Shown: piece by piece, positions 41,837 through 54,700 of the stretch
How positions within the stretch are numbered: the first letter of the stretch is position 1
Layout of the letters: each line of letters starts with the position of its first letter
Assembly: GCA_033807775.1 (NCBI GenBank)
Contig: CM066325.1
Coordinates: 15,378,301-15,442,300 of the forward strand
From: Saussurea involucrata
Lineage: Eukaryota > Streptophyta > Magnoliopsida > Asterales > Asteraceae
Direction of reading: 5' to 3'
DNA: 64,000 nucleotides
Translations under genes and position numbers: made by a program
The notes under the pieces: generated by a model
Seen by the model: the letters and a program-made list of their open reading frames with translations, nothing else
Told to the model about the DNA's origin: nothing
Databases searched by the model: none

Positions 41837-44800
41837 ATAAGTTTGAGAGAATCAGGTGTTGATTTTGGATACCTAGACTCAAACTAGTGTTTGTTTAAGT
41901 AAATGAGAGTGAAATTCACCTTTAGGCAGTTTAAGATAAGATGTTTTGAAGTTGATGGAGCTTTTAGAAACGAGAATCACGTCGAGATCAACAAGGATAA
42001 TCATATGCAGTGCGTTCATAGTGACACCTGGCAAGTGTCATGGTGAACCTACTAGTACATGTGCATGCTCGAATTGCTTTCATGTGGTGATCGTTAAGGT
42101 AGTGAAGGAGGTTCTGAAGTAGTAGTTGTTGGAATGGATGGACGATTCTAGTATTAGTCACTTGGAGTGACGATAAGCATGATGTTTGCTTTATGTAGGC
42201 CGTTTCGGGTCAAGATTGATGGTCGGACTAGAACCATAGGCTTTTGAGCCGATTTTGATTTGAGGAAAAACCGTAAGGTTAATTGATGTATTTCCCAACT
42301 TGCCTTAAGAGGTTTGAATATCCGGATGAAAATAGTAGACCGGAGGATTTTGGAGGAGTATGAGTGGAGACGTTGAATGCCGACTAAATCATGCACGAAA
42401 TTTATTTTGGAAATAAATTGCATCAACTGTTTCTTGTTTTTCCAATCCTTATGTGGACTGTGTTATAAATTTTGAGAAATGTTTGGCACGCACACAAGAT
42501 TTCAAATTATGGTTTTAAAAGTGCATGAAACCGTTTTATCGCGGGAGTTGCGAACTCCGCCGGGATTTGTTTTGCCTTATTTCATCGTTGTTCAACATTT
42601 GTTTTGGATGTAATGGTAATCATATATAAATGATGTTTGAGATGTTGGGCAATAACTACGGCTTGTGACTTTAACATTGGATCTCCTCCACATATGTTAG
42701 AGTTTGGACGGAAAATTATTTTTCCATTATGTCTATGTGAGATTATTTTGGGGATTTTGTTTAATGAGAGTTGTTAAACAATGTCGTTTATGTGGTATTA
42801 CCCTAGAAGGGGATTTTTGGGATTTTGGCGTCTCATCTATGATTTTTGCTTTTAGCAATTTGGCTTTGGAAGCATGGTGTTTAGCGCCGTTTTATTGACT
42901 TGGAGTCATTGAGTCCATGGAGGTTCATGGAGTTTGGTTTTACGACATGTTGAGTCGTGTGAGTACAATTTTACAATGTGCATACTCTAATTGCTTATGT
43001 GAAAAGTTTACGAGTTTTGGTTGGGCATTTGGTCCCACTCGAGTTTTGTTGAGAAAAGTTAATTTTATGCCATAAGGCGACTAAGAAAAGATGAGTTTGG
43101 AACTCTAGTGTCGCGTAACTTTTCTTTCAAAAAGTTGTGTTACTAAGTATTTCATTGCAAATGGTTCGGTGTATGGATTGATTTATACGTGGCTTAAGTG
43201 ATGCATGAAAGAACATTTTGGTGGCATTTTATAATAAATTGCTTGGTGCACTTTTGGTCAGTTAAATGTTTATTACCGTTTTTATGTGAAACGTATTATA
43301 TCGACTTAGGGGTATGCATAGCTTGGTAACCATTGTTTCTCGTCACTTTGTTGAACGAATTGTGAGTGAAAATGTTTTATAGACTCTTGTTTAAATGATG
43401 ACCATTCGGTCAAAGGGTGTTTTGGTGTCGTAGAAATCATGCACAGTTCGCAATGCTTTGCATTTTGAAAATGAAAATGTGTTAGTTGTTGACATTTGGT
43501 TAACTTTGAATTGCCGATTATTTTGGAAGAATTGAAAACCTTTTTGGTTTTGGAGAAATGTGTGTTGGGAGTATTTGGACAAATACATTTTTTTAGCAAT
43601 TACGTTTTGACGTTTTGTGTCCCAAGTACGAAACCTTGAGAAAATGCTTCGTGAGGAAGATTTTAGAATTTTTTTTGTATAAAATTATAGTACGCGGGAT
43701 TTCTTATGTTTTGGACATTGATACGCACCGTTAGTACAATTTGGGATTTGAAAATAAGTTGAACCCTTTCGATGTCAAATAATTATTAACACCTATTTCC
43801 TCATATGTTTTGGAATAACGCATTGTTGTGTGCAAGTTTTACCAGAAACGTTTTACTCAAATGGCATTATAGGACCGGATGAGAGATTTTGAGAAATTGA
43901 TTTAAAGAGTTTCATTTGTCGAAATTTGGTCACGAACCATTTGATGCACGTTATTTAGTTACAAGAAAATTTCTATTAGAAGTGTTACAAGCTTGCATGC
44001 CTACCCCAATGTGAAGTTGTATGATGTTTTAGTCGATATTTTCAAGTGATGGAGACGTATGGATTTTTGTATTAACTAGGGAATTTGCACAAGTCATTTT
44101 GTGTTTTGACTAAGAATGTTGGTAAACCGCTCCATCGTTTTGTGTAATAAACTGACGCGCGCAAAATTTTGTTGGTAAACCTTGCCTCATGTCGTTTTAT
44201 GGTTGACGAGGAAATGTTGGAGTCAATGTTGTTTAGACCTCTTTTGAAATACGTGCACACCTGGTGTCGCACCCCGTTTAAGGTCGAGCAGTCACTTTAC
44301 ATGCATGTCATGAGTCAATTCATACTAGAACTGTGGTGTTTCATCTAAAAGAAATTGTTTACTACGCTTTTGCGTTTTGTGGGTAAACTGAACTGCAATG
44401 AAATGATTTTCAACATGATTTTCCTATGTGGGACGAGCGTGTCCAGTTTTGCGTAACTACCGAGCTGATAGTAGTAGTTTTATTTCGCACGAGTTATTTG
44501 AGATGAAAATCTTGGTGTTGAAAATATTTTGTGAATGGTTTTGATTAATTGGCATATATATTGAATAACGCATTTGAAAACCTTGAACTCGTTAGGACCT
44601 TGAAAAAGGGTATGTACCTCAATTAAGGGTAAGTGCGTGTAGCACTTCGACGGTGGAAGGTTGGGTATTCCACGCATGTTGGTATTATGGGCCGGAGGAT
44701 AGCGGTAGCAAAGTAATTGTGTTTGTGGTAATTGCAGAGTTAGACTTGCGATAACGTATTTCGAGGTTGATACAGTCGTTTTGTTGGCAACCTTAGTTGT

Positions 44801-45461
44801 ATGGAAACCTCGGTAAATGGAACTCGTGTGTGGGGTCCTATTAGAGTTCCGAGTTTGGTGGTAAAACTAGGTGTCAACCTTTGTGGTCTTGAAATCGGAA
44901 ACCGTTAGTGTAAGCGGGGGTTTGTAGCCAAGTTTGAAGGATGACGACAATGGTAGCGGTAACCGTAAGATGCTCAATTGTGATGAGTAGTTTTGGTGGA
45001 ATAATCTTAGTGTACGGTTAAAGGACTTGTCGGTCTTATGATTGTTCTTTTTGGAATGGATTCTTGGAGTTATTAGAACTCGTGGAGTTATTTGACAATT
45101 AATGGTAGGGATGATCGGAATTGATAATTCTGTTGGGTTCGTTAGTGATTAAATCGTGAAATGATTTAGAGTTGAAAACTAAAATTGAGGAAGATGGAAC
45201 ACTTTAAGGTTGGGAGACAACAGGAGTCGTTTAACTAGGAGTGTTACCAGTGGTTGGAATGTTCTTCCGGACATAAGTACGGTGTACTTGAAGGAGTTTT
45301 GTTGGTAAGAAATTATTCGAGGAATTGTCTTTATAAGACTGTGTGGGGGAAATTAGATTCCAGTTAGGAATTGATTAATTATGGCCGACATTGAGTCGGT
45401 TAGCCGTGGATTGTAAAGGATGTAGATTTCGAGGACGAAATCATTCTAAGGTTGGGAGGAT
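41837..45461 (+). other. LARD2 internal region, non-coding
   Basis: 3.6 kb with only short chance ORFs. The text is full of TTTTGG, GAGTTTTG and similar phrases and lacks any gag, RT or integrase motif in any frame I could read. It ends with the palindrome GATTTCGAGGACGAAATC (45426-45443) and the PPT. Confidence 0.75.
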
Positions 45462-48339
45462 TGTAACACCCGGAATTTTACTAAAGTGAAGGTTTAACGT
45501 TGGGAAGAAGTGTACGAAGGAAGCTCAGCAAATCGGGTTCATTCGGGACGAAAATCGAGCTTCGGTACCATTCCAGCGAAAGTGACATGGCGAGAGTGCC
45601 ATGTCACAATCGCGAGGTCATGATCGCCGGGAAGAAATGGCTGGGCAAAGGGAGTAGTCTCGGTACCTTCTCAGCGAAAGTGACATGGCGAGAGTGTCAT
45701 GTCACAATCGCGAGGTCATGATCGCCGGGAAGAGAATTTTAGGGCAAATATAAGGGCAGCGATGGATCAGATTTTAGGGATCCTCATTTTATCTTCTTGT
45801 ACTGTATTCTCTCCCTCCTAAAGACGATTTCTCAGCAGCAAACACCCTCTCTACTCATTGCTTGAGTTGGTCCCTTCTTAAACAATTAATTCTCATCCTC
45901 TACCCTCTCTTAATATTGAAAAGCTTCCACAAGAATCCCCAAGTGTGTCAAGTGTGTAAATTTCTAGGGTTTTACCCAAACCTTTCAACTCCATTTGAAG
46001 ATTGGGAGTTGTGGTGCATCTTGGTGGTTATAGAGGCATTTTGGGTTGATGGATTCAAGTATGGTTAAGGTAATCTCCTCATCTATTCATTTATGAAGTT
46101 AGGGTTTTGTTATAATTGGGTATTTTGGTGTATTATGGTTGGATGATGATTTCTTATGGTTAAACCTTGGTATTGATGGTTGGGAACTCTTGAATCTAGG
46201 TTTTTGGATGTTTTGGCTTGAGGATGCAAACTTCATCAAAGGAGCTTACGTTGGAGAAACTCTAGATTTAGCTAAATCTAGTAAGGTGAGTTCAAGTTAC
46301 TTTGCGAAAACGTTGTACATGCCAAAATGAGTATTTTACAAATATGTGTGTGTTTTACTTGAAAATGTATATGGTGGAGTTATTTAGTTGATTTAACTCT
46401 CTTGAAGTGTTTATCTTCATAAATGTGTAAAACACTCATATTTGGGGCTTTTGGATATTTGGATGGTTAGAAACCATAAATTGTCTTTAAAAGATTGATT
46501 GCTCAAAATGAGGTTTGTTTAGTGGTTTAATCATATATGTGTAAATGATTTTGTAAACCATTTGGGAAATGCACTTTTAAGTGTTTTGTGTCATTTTGAG
46601 AATTTAAGGGTATGAGTCCTTTGGGAAAACCCTTTTTGTTTAACCCGTAATGAGTTTTGGGGTTAATGATGAATTTGTAGTATAGCTTGCCTAAACAATG
46701 TTTAAACGAGTTTTTGACCGACATTATGGGTCTAGCAAGCTTGGAGCACTTTGCTCGGTTTTGACTTTGAGATAGTCTTGGGACATTTGTCCGGTTTAAA
46801 TGGCTCGATGTGGAGTCTTATTTACGGGTCGCTTTTATTGCACCATGTTGCATATTATTGCACGTTGTTGATATTTTACATGCTCAGGGTGGAGTCTAGG
46901 ATGTGTTATATGCTTAATTGCATTTTTATTTGCATGATTTGACGTCAATAAATGATCATTAGATCTTTGAGCAGAGGGCTCAGTTTTGGGCTCAATTGAG
47001 TCTTGAGGGCATTCGCCCGGTTTAATAAGCTCGACGTAGGCTTGGGGTTTGCATTGCATGAGTTGCATCATATTTGAGGTTTACATGATTTGAATGCATT
47101 GGTTATTCTTTTGAGGTCATGTATAAGTTTTTAAGTTAAGTAAGCTTGTTTTGGATGGTGGGTTTGCCAAGGTAAAGACCTAGTATGGTTGAACTTGGTG
47201 GTTTAAATGGACTAAAGACCTAGTATGGTTGATGTCTAAGAGGGGCTAAATACCTAGTATGGTTGATGCCAAAGACGGACTAAAGACCTAGTATGGTTGA
47301 TGTCTAAGATGGGCTAAAATCTAGTATGATTGATGCCGAGGATTGACTAAAGACCTAGTATGGTTGATGTCATCCGTTTTCCACATCCAAGAAGCTTACT
47401 TGTATTTATTTAATTGTGGTTTAATTTATGTGGTTGCCACATTCGATGAGATCGGGTCTCCCCCGTCACCGAAGGGTGTTGATTTCGGGTATTTTATCTA
47501 TTCACATTGTTGAGGTTATATTACCTGTATATGGATTGTTTTTCCAGGATTGATGGACGGATTTATGTTACATTCTTATTGAATGTTTTAACTGCTGGGG
47601 TTTTAGTTTATGGTATTGGGATTTTAATACATTTTACGTTTGCGTGAGTTTAGCTTCGTATTATGTTTTAATAAAGGTTATATTTAAATGGATGCTTTCC
47701 ATGTTTTATGGGTTGAGTATGATTTGTCAACCGTATTTGAAAGTTTTGCCTAAACTAGAATTATTCACGTAATTGGGTGAATTGGGATTTGTAATTCATA
47801 TTGGAAAACGCTTTACACTTTTCGGGAATGGTTTTCCATGGATTTTGAGTGTGTTGGAAAATGAGTCGTTTATGCCGTTTGAGAAATCTTTTTGGAAATG
47901 ATCGTCTTTGACGCAAGCTTTCATTTAAAGATTTATTTAAATCATGACTATAACTACTAACTTCCGATTTATGATTTTATATAGTCATAATAAAATGCTT
48001 GAACTCACTAGGCATAAGCCTAACCCTTTTTATTTGTCGGCATGTGCAACAGGCTCAGGTTGGGGTAGCTCTAGCTACATTGTGAAGTGGCGAGTGCTAG
48101 TAATGTGCACGAGAGGTGAATAGCTTAAGTTATGTTTTCCGCATTTACCCTTGGGAAGTAGCACTTGTATTTGGATTAGGTGATGTCCGAAGTGGGTTTA
48201 GTCTTGGTAATGAGACTTGTGTAGTATGTATTACTTGGAGATAACCATTGTTTGTAATTGGAGGTATTTTACCTATTGTTTCGGATGTAATATTGAAAAT
48301 CTTAAATTAGTTGCTCTTTCCAAATTTGAGGGTGTTACA
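45462..48339 (+). repeat. LARD2 3' LTR
   Basis: 2878 bp. The differences from the 5' LTR are mostly C/T and G/A changes (for example CACCCATA against CACTCATA and GGCGTAAG against GGCATAAG). The minisatellite lies at 47172-47371. Confidence 0.93.
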
Positions 48340-48404
48340 ACTATGGTGGTGTTTGTAATGAGTTTGGTTTTGGTAATAAAATTTCTGCCGATTCAAAAAA
48401 AAAA

Positions 48405-48631
48405 GTCCATTATATATTAATGGTAATTATGAAGGGTGTAGTTTTATTTTATATGTTTAGGGTGAGGTTGACGATGAGGTTGCTGTTAATTGGGTTTTGT
48501 GGTGGACACTGCGCTTCATTATCACTTTAATTTAATTATCATCAAATAATAGCAACCAAACGTGTTAGGTTTTTGTGGCTTTTTATACCTAATCTTTTCT
48601 TTTATTTCTTTTGTGTTGTATTTTTACATTA
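48405..48631. other. intergenic flank after the LINE
   Basis: AT-rich, no gene or repeat recognised. Confidence 0.4.
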
Positions 48632-48827
48632 GCATCTTCAATCTTGGCACAAAAAAAACACCAAAAACACCAATTTTGGTGGGTCCAACACCAAAAAAAA
48701 ATCTCAACTCCAACCATACTTCAAAAAAAACACCAAATTTACAAACCCTACATTAAAATAACATATTTTATTTACTATTAACTATTTTTAATAATAACGA
48801 TAATTATAATTTGTAAAAATTAAATAA

Positions 48828-49014
48828 TGTTGAAGAAGAAACGAAACAGAACACAGTAAATAGAGAGAATGAATCGTAATTCTCATTAATCATAAGCCCT
48901 TTATATAGGGATGAGTTACAAGTAGATAACTACAAGATATTTTAATTCTAATCTATCTCTATCTCTATCTCTATCGTCATATCCTTTAGACGATGGCACA
49001 TTTATCCTACAACA
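48828..49014 (-). repeat. copia 3' LTR, 187 bp
   Basis: Contains (TCTATC)n-like repeats at 48951-48975 and a TTTATATAGGG promoter/terminator region; TG...CA ends on the minus strand. Confidence 0.88.
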
Positions 49015-50399
49015 CTCCCCCTTGTGCCGAGTCAAAGGAGTGAAAGTGCACAATTGTTGCCTCGTTAAAACCTTACGCCAAAATAAAAACCCAGTGGGAA
49101 AAAATAAAAATATGACGAAGGAAAGAGTACAACGCACTAGCTTATTTCCAATACATAGACTTTTACTTTAGTCTAATTTTCTCTTAGATTTGTACATTAA
49201 TCATGAGAGTTAATAAAACATGATGGTATATAAACCGTTGCCTCACTAAAACCTTACACCAAGGAACAAAACCCAATGGAAAAAATAAAACCTTGGTTGA
49301 AGGAAAGAGCACAACATACCAATATTACATATATAGTAGACTCCCCCTTTTGTCTACCACTCCCCCTGATTCGTGCATTAATCAAAGGAGGTTTAAAATA
49401 TTTCCGTTTTAATACTTTCTACATGTTTCCCAAATATGGTTTTACGTATTGATTTGGTAAACAAACATGTCACATTTTCCTCGCATCTTATTCAATTCAC
49501 TTGAATCTTGAGGATAATTGATTATATGAAAACTTAAGCAAAATATGCTTTGTGTTATAACTCTTGATATATCTTACTTTCATTTCTTCGATACATGATG
49601 CACTATTTTCATACATGCAAGTTGTATAGTGGTTAAACTCAAAATTACTAGCTCCTCTTATATGTGTAATGATAGTCATTAACCATATACACTCTTGAAT
49701 AGTCTCATGGAGAGTAAGATTGTTGATAATATAAGAAGATAGCTATTTAGGGTTTGCTTAGTTTACTTTCAAGCAATCGGCATGTTTCATATGATAACTC
49801 CTTATCCAAGGAAAGCCTTTATATGAGTCAAACATATACTTAATATTAGCAAATATATACCAAGGCATTGTTTGGTGCTTTTCTGTAAGAGCCAGTACTT
49901 TTGTTGCTCACAATCTAAGTAGGTATTGAAGTTACATTATCAATCCATTTTTATCCGTAGGGAAATTATAAGCCCACGTCAATGGTGCCAAAAGATTAAT
50001 TTGAAATCATTCCAATGACGCTGCGTTGGCGATGAGCTAAATCTAGCTGACAAGTTCTGTGAGAAGTACAATATACGGTCAAGTGTATTATGTTGAGTAC
50101 AATAATGCGCCTATTGTACTTAGGTATGGAATTCCAGCTCCTAACACCTCTTCGTCCTCATCCTTTAGACGAATGGATCTTTCCTTATATCCAACACTTT
50201 GACCGATCATGGGAGTGCTAATCGGATGCGCTTTGTTCATATTAGGTCGCCTGATCATTTTCTAAACATATGCGGATCGATGGATTAATATTCCACAAAC
50301 TCGGTGTCGTAGCTCAAGTATCTAGACAAAACCAAGTTTTCCCACGATCTTTCATCTCAAATTCAGATTTCAAGTAGCTTGCGTTTTCTCTTATTTCAT
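49015..50399 (-). other. decayed 3' half of the copia interior
   Basis: Region downstream of RT where RNase H would lie. CTCCCCCTTGTGCC next to the 3' LTR holds the polypurine tract. The phrase TTGCCTC(G/A)(T/C)TAAAACCTTAC occurs twice, at 49057 and 49238, followed each time by AAAACCCA(G/A)TGG, a short direct duplication. Confidence 0.55.
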
Positions 50400-51790
50400 C
50401 AAGAGTGTCTATTATAATTCATAACATCGGCATATAGAGCTACTATGAAAATCTGGGACTTGTTTTCTTATATAAATACGCAAGGGCACAGTTCATCGTT
50501 CTTGTTTATCGTTTCCCAATCAAGTATTCACTCAGGCGGGTATACCACATCTGCATAGATTGCTTTAATCTATAAAGTGAGTATTTCAATTTTATTGTAA
50601 ACGCATTTCATGGTTTAGAGTTACTTGATATTGGTATAATGTCATCAAGCACTTTTATATCTCTAAATTTAGATCCCCATAGAGATATGTAGTAACTACA
50701 TCGTTGAGCTGCAATTTCCAGTCCTTCGAAAACTACTTGGCTAATTAATAGCAGAACGTTCTCCATCACGAGAGAGTAAGTCTTATTGTGGTCAATCCAG
50801 TGCGTTGTGAGAAACCTTGCGCCAAAGGAGAGCATTATACATTAGGACTATATTATTCTCGTTACGCTTTCTGACAAAGACTCAGTTATGTCCTACGGGC
50901 TTTACACTTGGTGGGTTAGCACTACCGAACCAAATACCCGATCCTTTGTCAAAGAATATAATTCTTTCTGGATTGTTCTTTAGGTCAATATGCTTTGTTG
51001 ATATTATTCAACCGAGTGTGGTTCGATGTCGTCGTGCTCTATCGTCTTATGAGCAATAGTAAATGTGAATAAATCATCAATGAATATATATGATCTGTCC
51101 ATTGACTCATATGTACTCTCATAGTTCATTTAAGATTTTATTTATCTCTAGAATCAATATTAACTTCGGAGCGTCCTCCAGTGATGATTCATGGACATAA
51201 TTAGAGATAATCTCATGAGAGTTTTATGTATTGATGATAAATGGATGTGCCTCACTATTCTCTTCCTTTAGAATAGTATTCATCAAACCGGGTAACTTCC
51301 ACCACTTCCATTTGGTAGCTACGACCTCAACCACACCTCCACTATGTGTGATTGCAACGCACTTTCCAACGGCATTGTGCCCCTGTTGGGGACTTTTAAC
51401 CTTACGGGTATATTAGCAGCTCGTATGTGTGATCTTGTCACTTTTGAAATAGTATTTAACGTATCAGGTATCGAGTCTGATTCGTTTGACTTCAACTTTC
51501 CGTTGTGAAGTTTGGGGACTAAAGTGGGAACATTCCGTGATAGTTCAGGTCGTTCCCTTGGAAAATACTTTTCCCTATCTCCCCCTAACGACAAGAAGAC
51601 TGTCATCAGAGTGACTATCCGCAAATTATGCGATATTAGGATCACCCATCAAAGGTTCTAAATAGCGGATAGTTGTTGGAGATTCATATCCAACATATAT
51701 ACTTGATCGTTTTAAAGGACCCATTTTGGTGCGCTGTGGAGGCGCAATTGGCACATATACTACACAACCAAACATGCGTAAATGTTAAAT
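50400..51790 (-). pseudogene. copia integrase end and RT remnants
   Basis: Minus-strand translation gives, from high to low coordinates: the C-terminal integrase signature RMFGCVVYVPIAPPQRTKMGP and GYESPTTIRYLEP (about 51790-51640); a linker with LSLGGD and SHIRAANIPVRLKVPNRGTM (51645-51319); RT with YRLKQSMQMWYTRLSEYLI (about 50600-50520); and a decayed catalytic box reading YADV in place of YVDD (about 50440). Stops and frameshifts separate these pieces. This is clear copia pol, long inactive. Confidence 0.78.
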
Positions 51791-51799
51791 ATCAGGCTT

Positions 51800-54700
51800 A
51801 TATCCAGTTACCAACTGGTACGCATAAGGTTAGTTGGTTGGTTGTAGGTCTAAAAACGAATAAGTAAAGTTGCATGTAATATTGCATAACCCCATGTAGA
51901 TTTGGATAAATGGGTGCGCATAACCAATGCCCTAGCTACCATCTATATTCTTTTGATGACAACCTTTATCATTCTACGAGACCGTTTTATATATACACAA
52001 GGGGTATAGGAAACTCTACATTAACCTCTATACATATGCAATAATCATCAAATCCTTATGATGTAAATTCTCCAGCATTCTAACTCATGCAGACTTGATG
52101 AGAAAATCAGGGTGGTTAGTCCTTAAACGTATAACTAGTGCTAGGAGTGCAACATTTCATGTGGACCATAATACGACACGTGTTCATCATGTCAAAACCA
52201 GAACCATAAAGTACTTCAATGGTCCGCATTCTGGATGTTATTGTCCATAAATATCACCTTGTATTTGTTGTAAGAATGGAATTTATTGGTATTATCTCCT
52301 TAGAATTAGGATGGTCTCATTCCTGTCTTGGCTAAGAATCAGGGTATACAGAAGTTCAAGGTATTGGAGAGGGCATATTATGATGGTGGTGTTGCTTCTT
52401 GTGCAGTAGAAGTCAACAGTTATAATTTGGTTAATTCCCTCGTTTTATCTTTCGCTCGAAAGAGGATGTGTCAATGTGTATTTTCCAATACATAGATCAC
52501 TATGTCATGACCATGGTGTCCCACGTGGTCATGCCGAAACATATATGTGTCATTGTCCCAAAGTTCTTTATTGGTGACAAGATATGATTTAATGACATAG
52601 ATAATCCATTAATTTGATACATTAATTTCTCTAATGTATGTTTGCTTTCATATCATTAGAGTTGATGTACATATACCCATTTCCATTCTTATAATATGAA
52701 TTCTCATTGATATGAATATCTTAACAAGGTTCCTATTAATATAGTGTTTGATCTTGTGTCATTAAGCAACAAGTGACAGTCCATCGTCTAAGTATTTGGA
52801 GGAATTAAAAAATTATTAATTCAATGAATAATCAATCTATTTCTTATGATTGTATGAGATGCCACAAAAACAATCAAGTTCTCCTCGATACATTCCTACA
52901 TGGAACGAAGAACGTTGAGAGTTTTGCATTTGTTTTTGATGTGATCATTTACATCTCTAATGGTTATAAACTCAGGTGTATATATACACAAATTCAATTA
53001 ATTTGATAGTTGAATTATTATCAAATAAACTTATACTCATAGTTCATTTATAATTTGTTCCATTTTCTATTAGGAGTTCGTTCCCAACTATTTTCATGAA
53101 TTTGATCATTTCCACAACCTTGTCCATATGGTACATATTTAGCATATGTGTGTGGATTAATTTGTTCAACTCACTATCCTTTAGAGTTCTTTCCACCTCC
53201 AACGCTTGTCTTATTAACCCCAAGAATTTTCTTTATCCGGGTATGTCTAGCGTTGTTAAAAAAACATTGCTACAACTCTTAACCACTTGCATTAAGTTAA
53301 TGAGTTTGTTAAATGTTATATTGCAGCTTATACTGTTTCATTAGTATGTTTGGTGATATAGGAAAGGTGAAAAGATGTTATGGTTCGCATAATCTTTTGT
53401 GAGTTCCTTGCCACAAGATTGCGATGCATTTTGAGACATGACATTTCTTTGTCAAAATCAGTTACCTTCTTGTAATCAAGTAAGTAGGTTTCTTTCCACT
53501 ATACGATTAGTTTGAGAGTTTTTATGGTACTGAATATTCCCGAAATTCCTTTTTGGGACTACCCACGGTTCTTGGGGGTTTCTAGTTATTCTCTCTGAAG
53601 GTTGTGACTGATGTATCGTCTCAAAAATTTTAAAGTATTTAATTGTGTCTTAACATCTATTTTTTTCTCTTTAGGGTCAAAAATGGTTCGATGACTTTTG
53701 CGTATTTTCTTGTGTTTTTCCGAACCTATCTTATGGTAATCAAGTACTTTTGATTCAAAGATGTCATAGAAAATGGAGAACATATTATTTTCTAAAATAG
53801 TGAATTATGGTTTATACTTATTATGAAATTTCATTATCATAATAATATTGGATTTTTGTATTCTTATATTTTGTTGATAATACTTCATCAATATTTCAAT
53901 TTGCAACAAGAAATCACTCAATCTATTGGATTTCCAGGTAGCAGGGGAATCACATGGATTACTTGAATCCCTACAAACCTTAGGGCTATTTACACCCGTT
54001 TGACAAAATCCAAATCGATATCTTGCGATTTAATTAATTTGAATATAACATTGTTAATTATAGAGCTTTTGACAAGAGGCCAAAATGCATATGAGTTTGG
54101 CTTATGCAACCAATTTTAATGTTTCAATACCTTAATACTATTTTAGAGATTTTTCCATTAGACAAATCAATATTAGTTTTGACATAAAGTCAAATTCAAA
54201 CTTATAACATCTTATTGGTATTTATGGATCTTTTGGTAAAAGACCAAATATTAGGGGGTTGGAAGTGTAACATCCAAAAGTTATTTATAAGATTGGAATT
54301 AATGAGTAGGAACTCATGATCAAGATAAACATTTGATTAATATTTTAACATTTTCATGTTATTTTTGGAGCTTTTGGTAAAATACCAAAATATATGGGGG
54401 TGGAAGTGTAACTTCCAAAATTTAATTATAAGATTGAGAAAAATGAGTAGGAACTCATGTCAAGATAAACATTTGAATTTAATTATAACTATTTTGGATT
54501 AAGATAAATATTTGAAATATTATTAGTAAAATCAATCATAGAGTACATACATAATTAAACGGTAATTACTCTAAATAATTAAATAAAACGGCAAAACAAT
54601 TAAGTTAACTAAATCTACTGCTCATTTAAGTAATAATTGATTATCATATCTCGCAAAATTATATTAGTAAATTTAAATGGTCTAAATGAGATTAGTATCC

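Larger units (their letters stand above)
38944..48339 (+). mobile_element. LARD2: non-coding gypsy-type LTR element
   Basis: LTRs 38944-41821 and 45462-48339 (both 2878 bp) start TGTAACACC and end GGTGTTACA. The perfect 5-bp TSD is ACTAT (38939-38943, 48340-48344). The PBS TGGTATCAGAGC is at 41825-41836. The 3' end carries GATTTCGAGGACGAAATC and a GGTTGGGAGGAT polypurine tract. The 3.6-kb interior has no gag or pol ORF. The LTRs differ at roughly 1% of positions by eye. It is inserted in the 3' UTR of the LINE. LTRs make up over 60% of the element. Confidence 0.93.
17839..48404 (+). mobile_element. LINE, 5'-truncated, split by two LTR elements
   Basis: Three LINE segments, in order and in one orientation: 17839-18601 (ORF1 start), 34007-38943 (rest of ORF1, ORF2, 3' UTR) and 48345-48404 (end of 3' UTR with AATAAAATTTCTGCCGATTC and a 10-A tail at 48395-48404). 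The gaps are exactly the two LTR elements with their target duplications. Without them the LINE is about 5.8 kb. No LINE target duplication was found: the 5' end abuts a broken LTR and the flank after the A tail does not match it. Confidence 0.85.
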
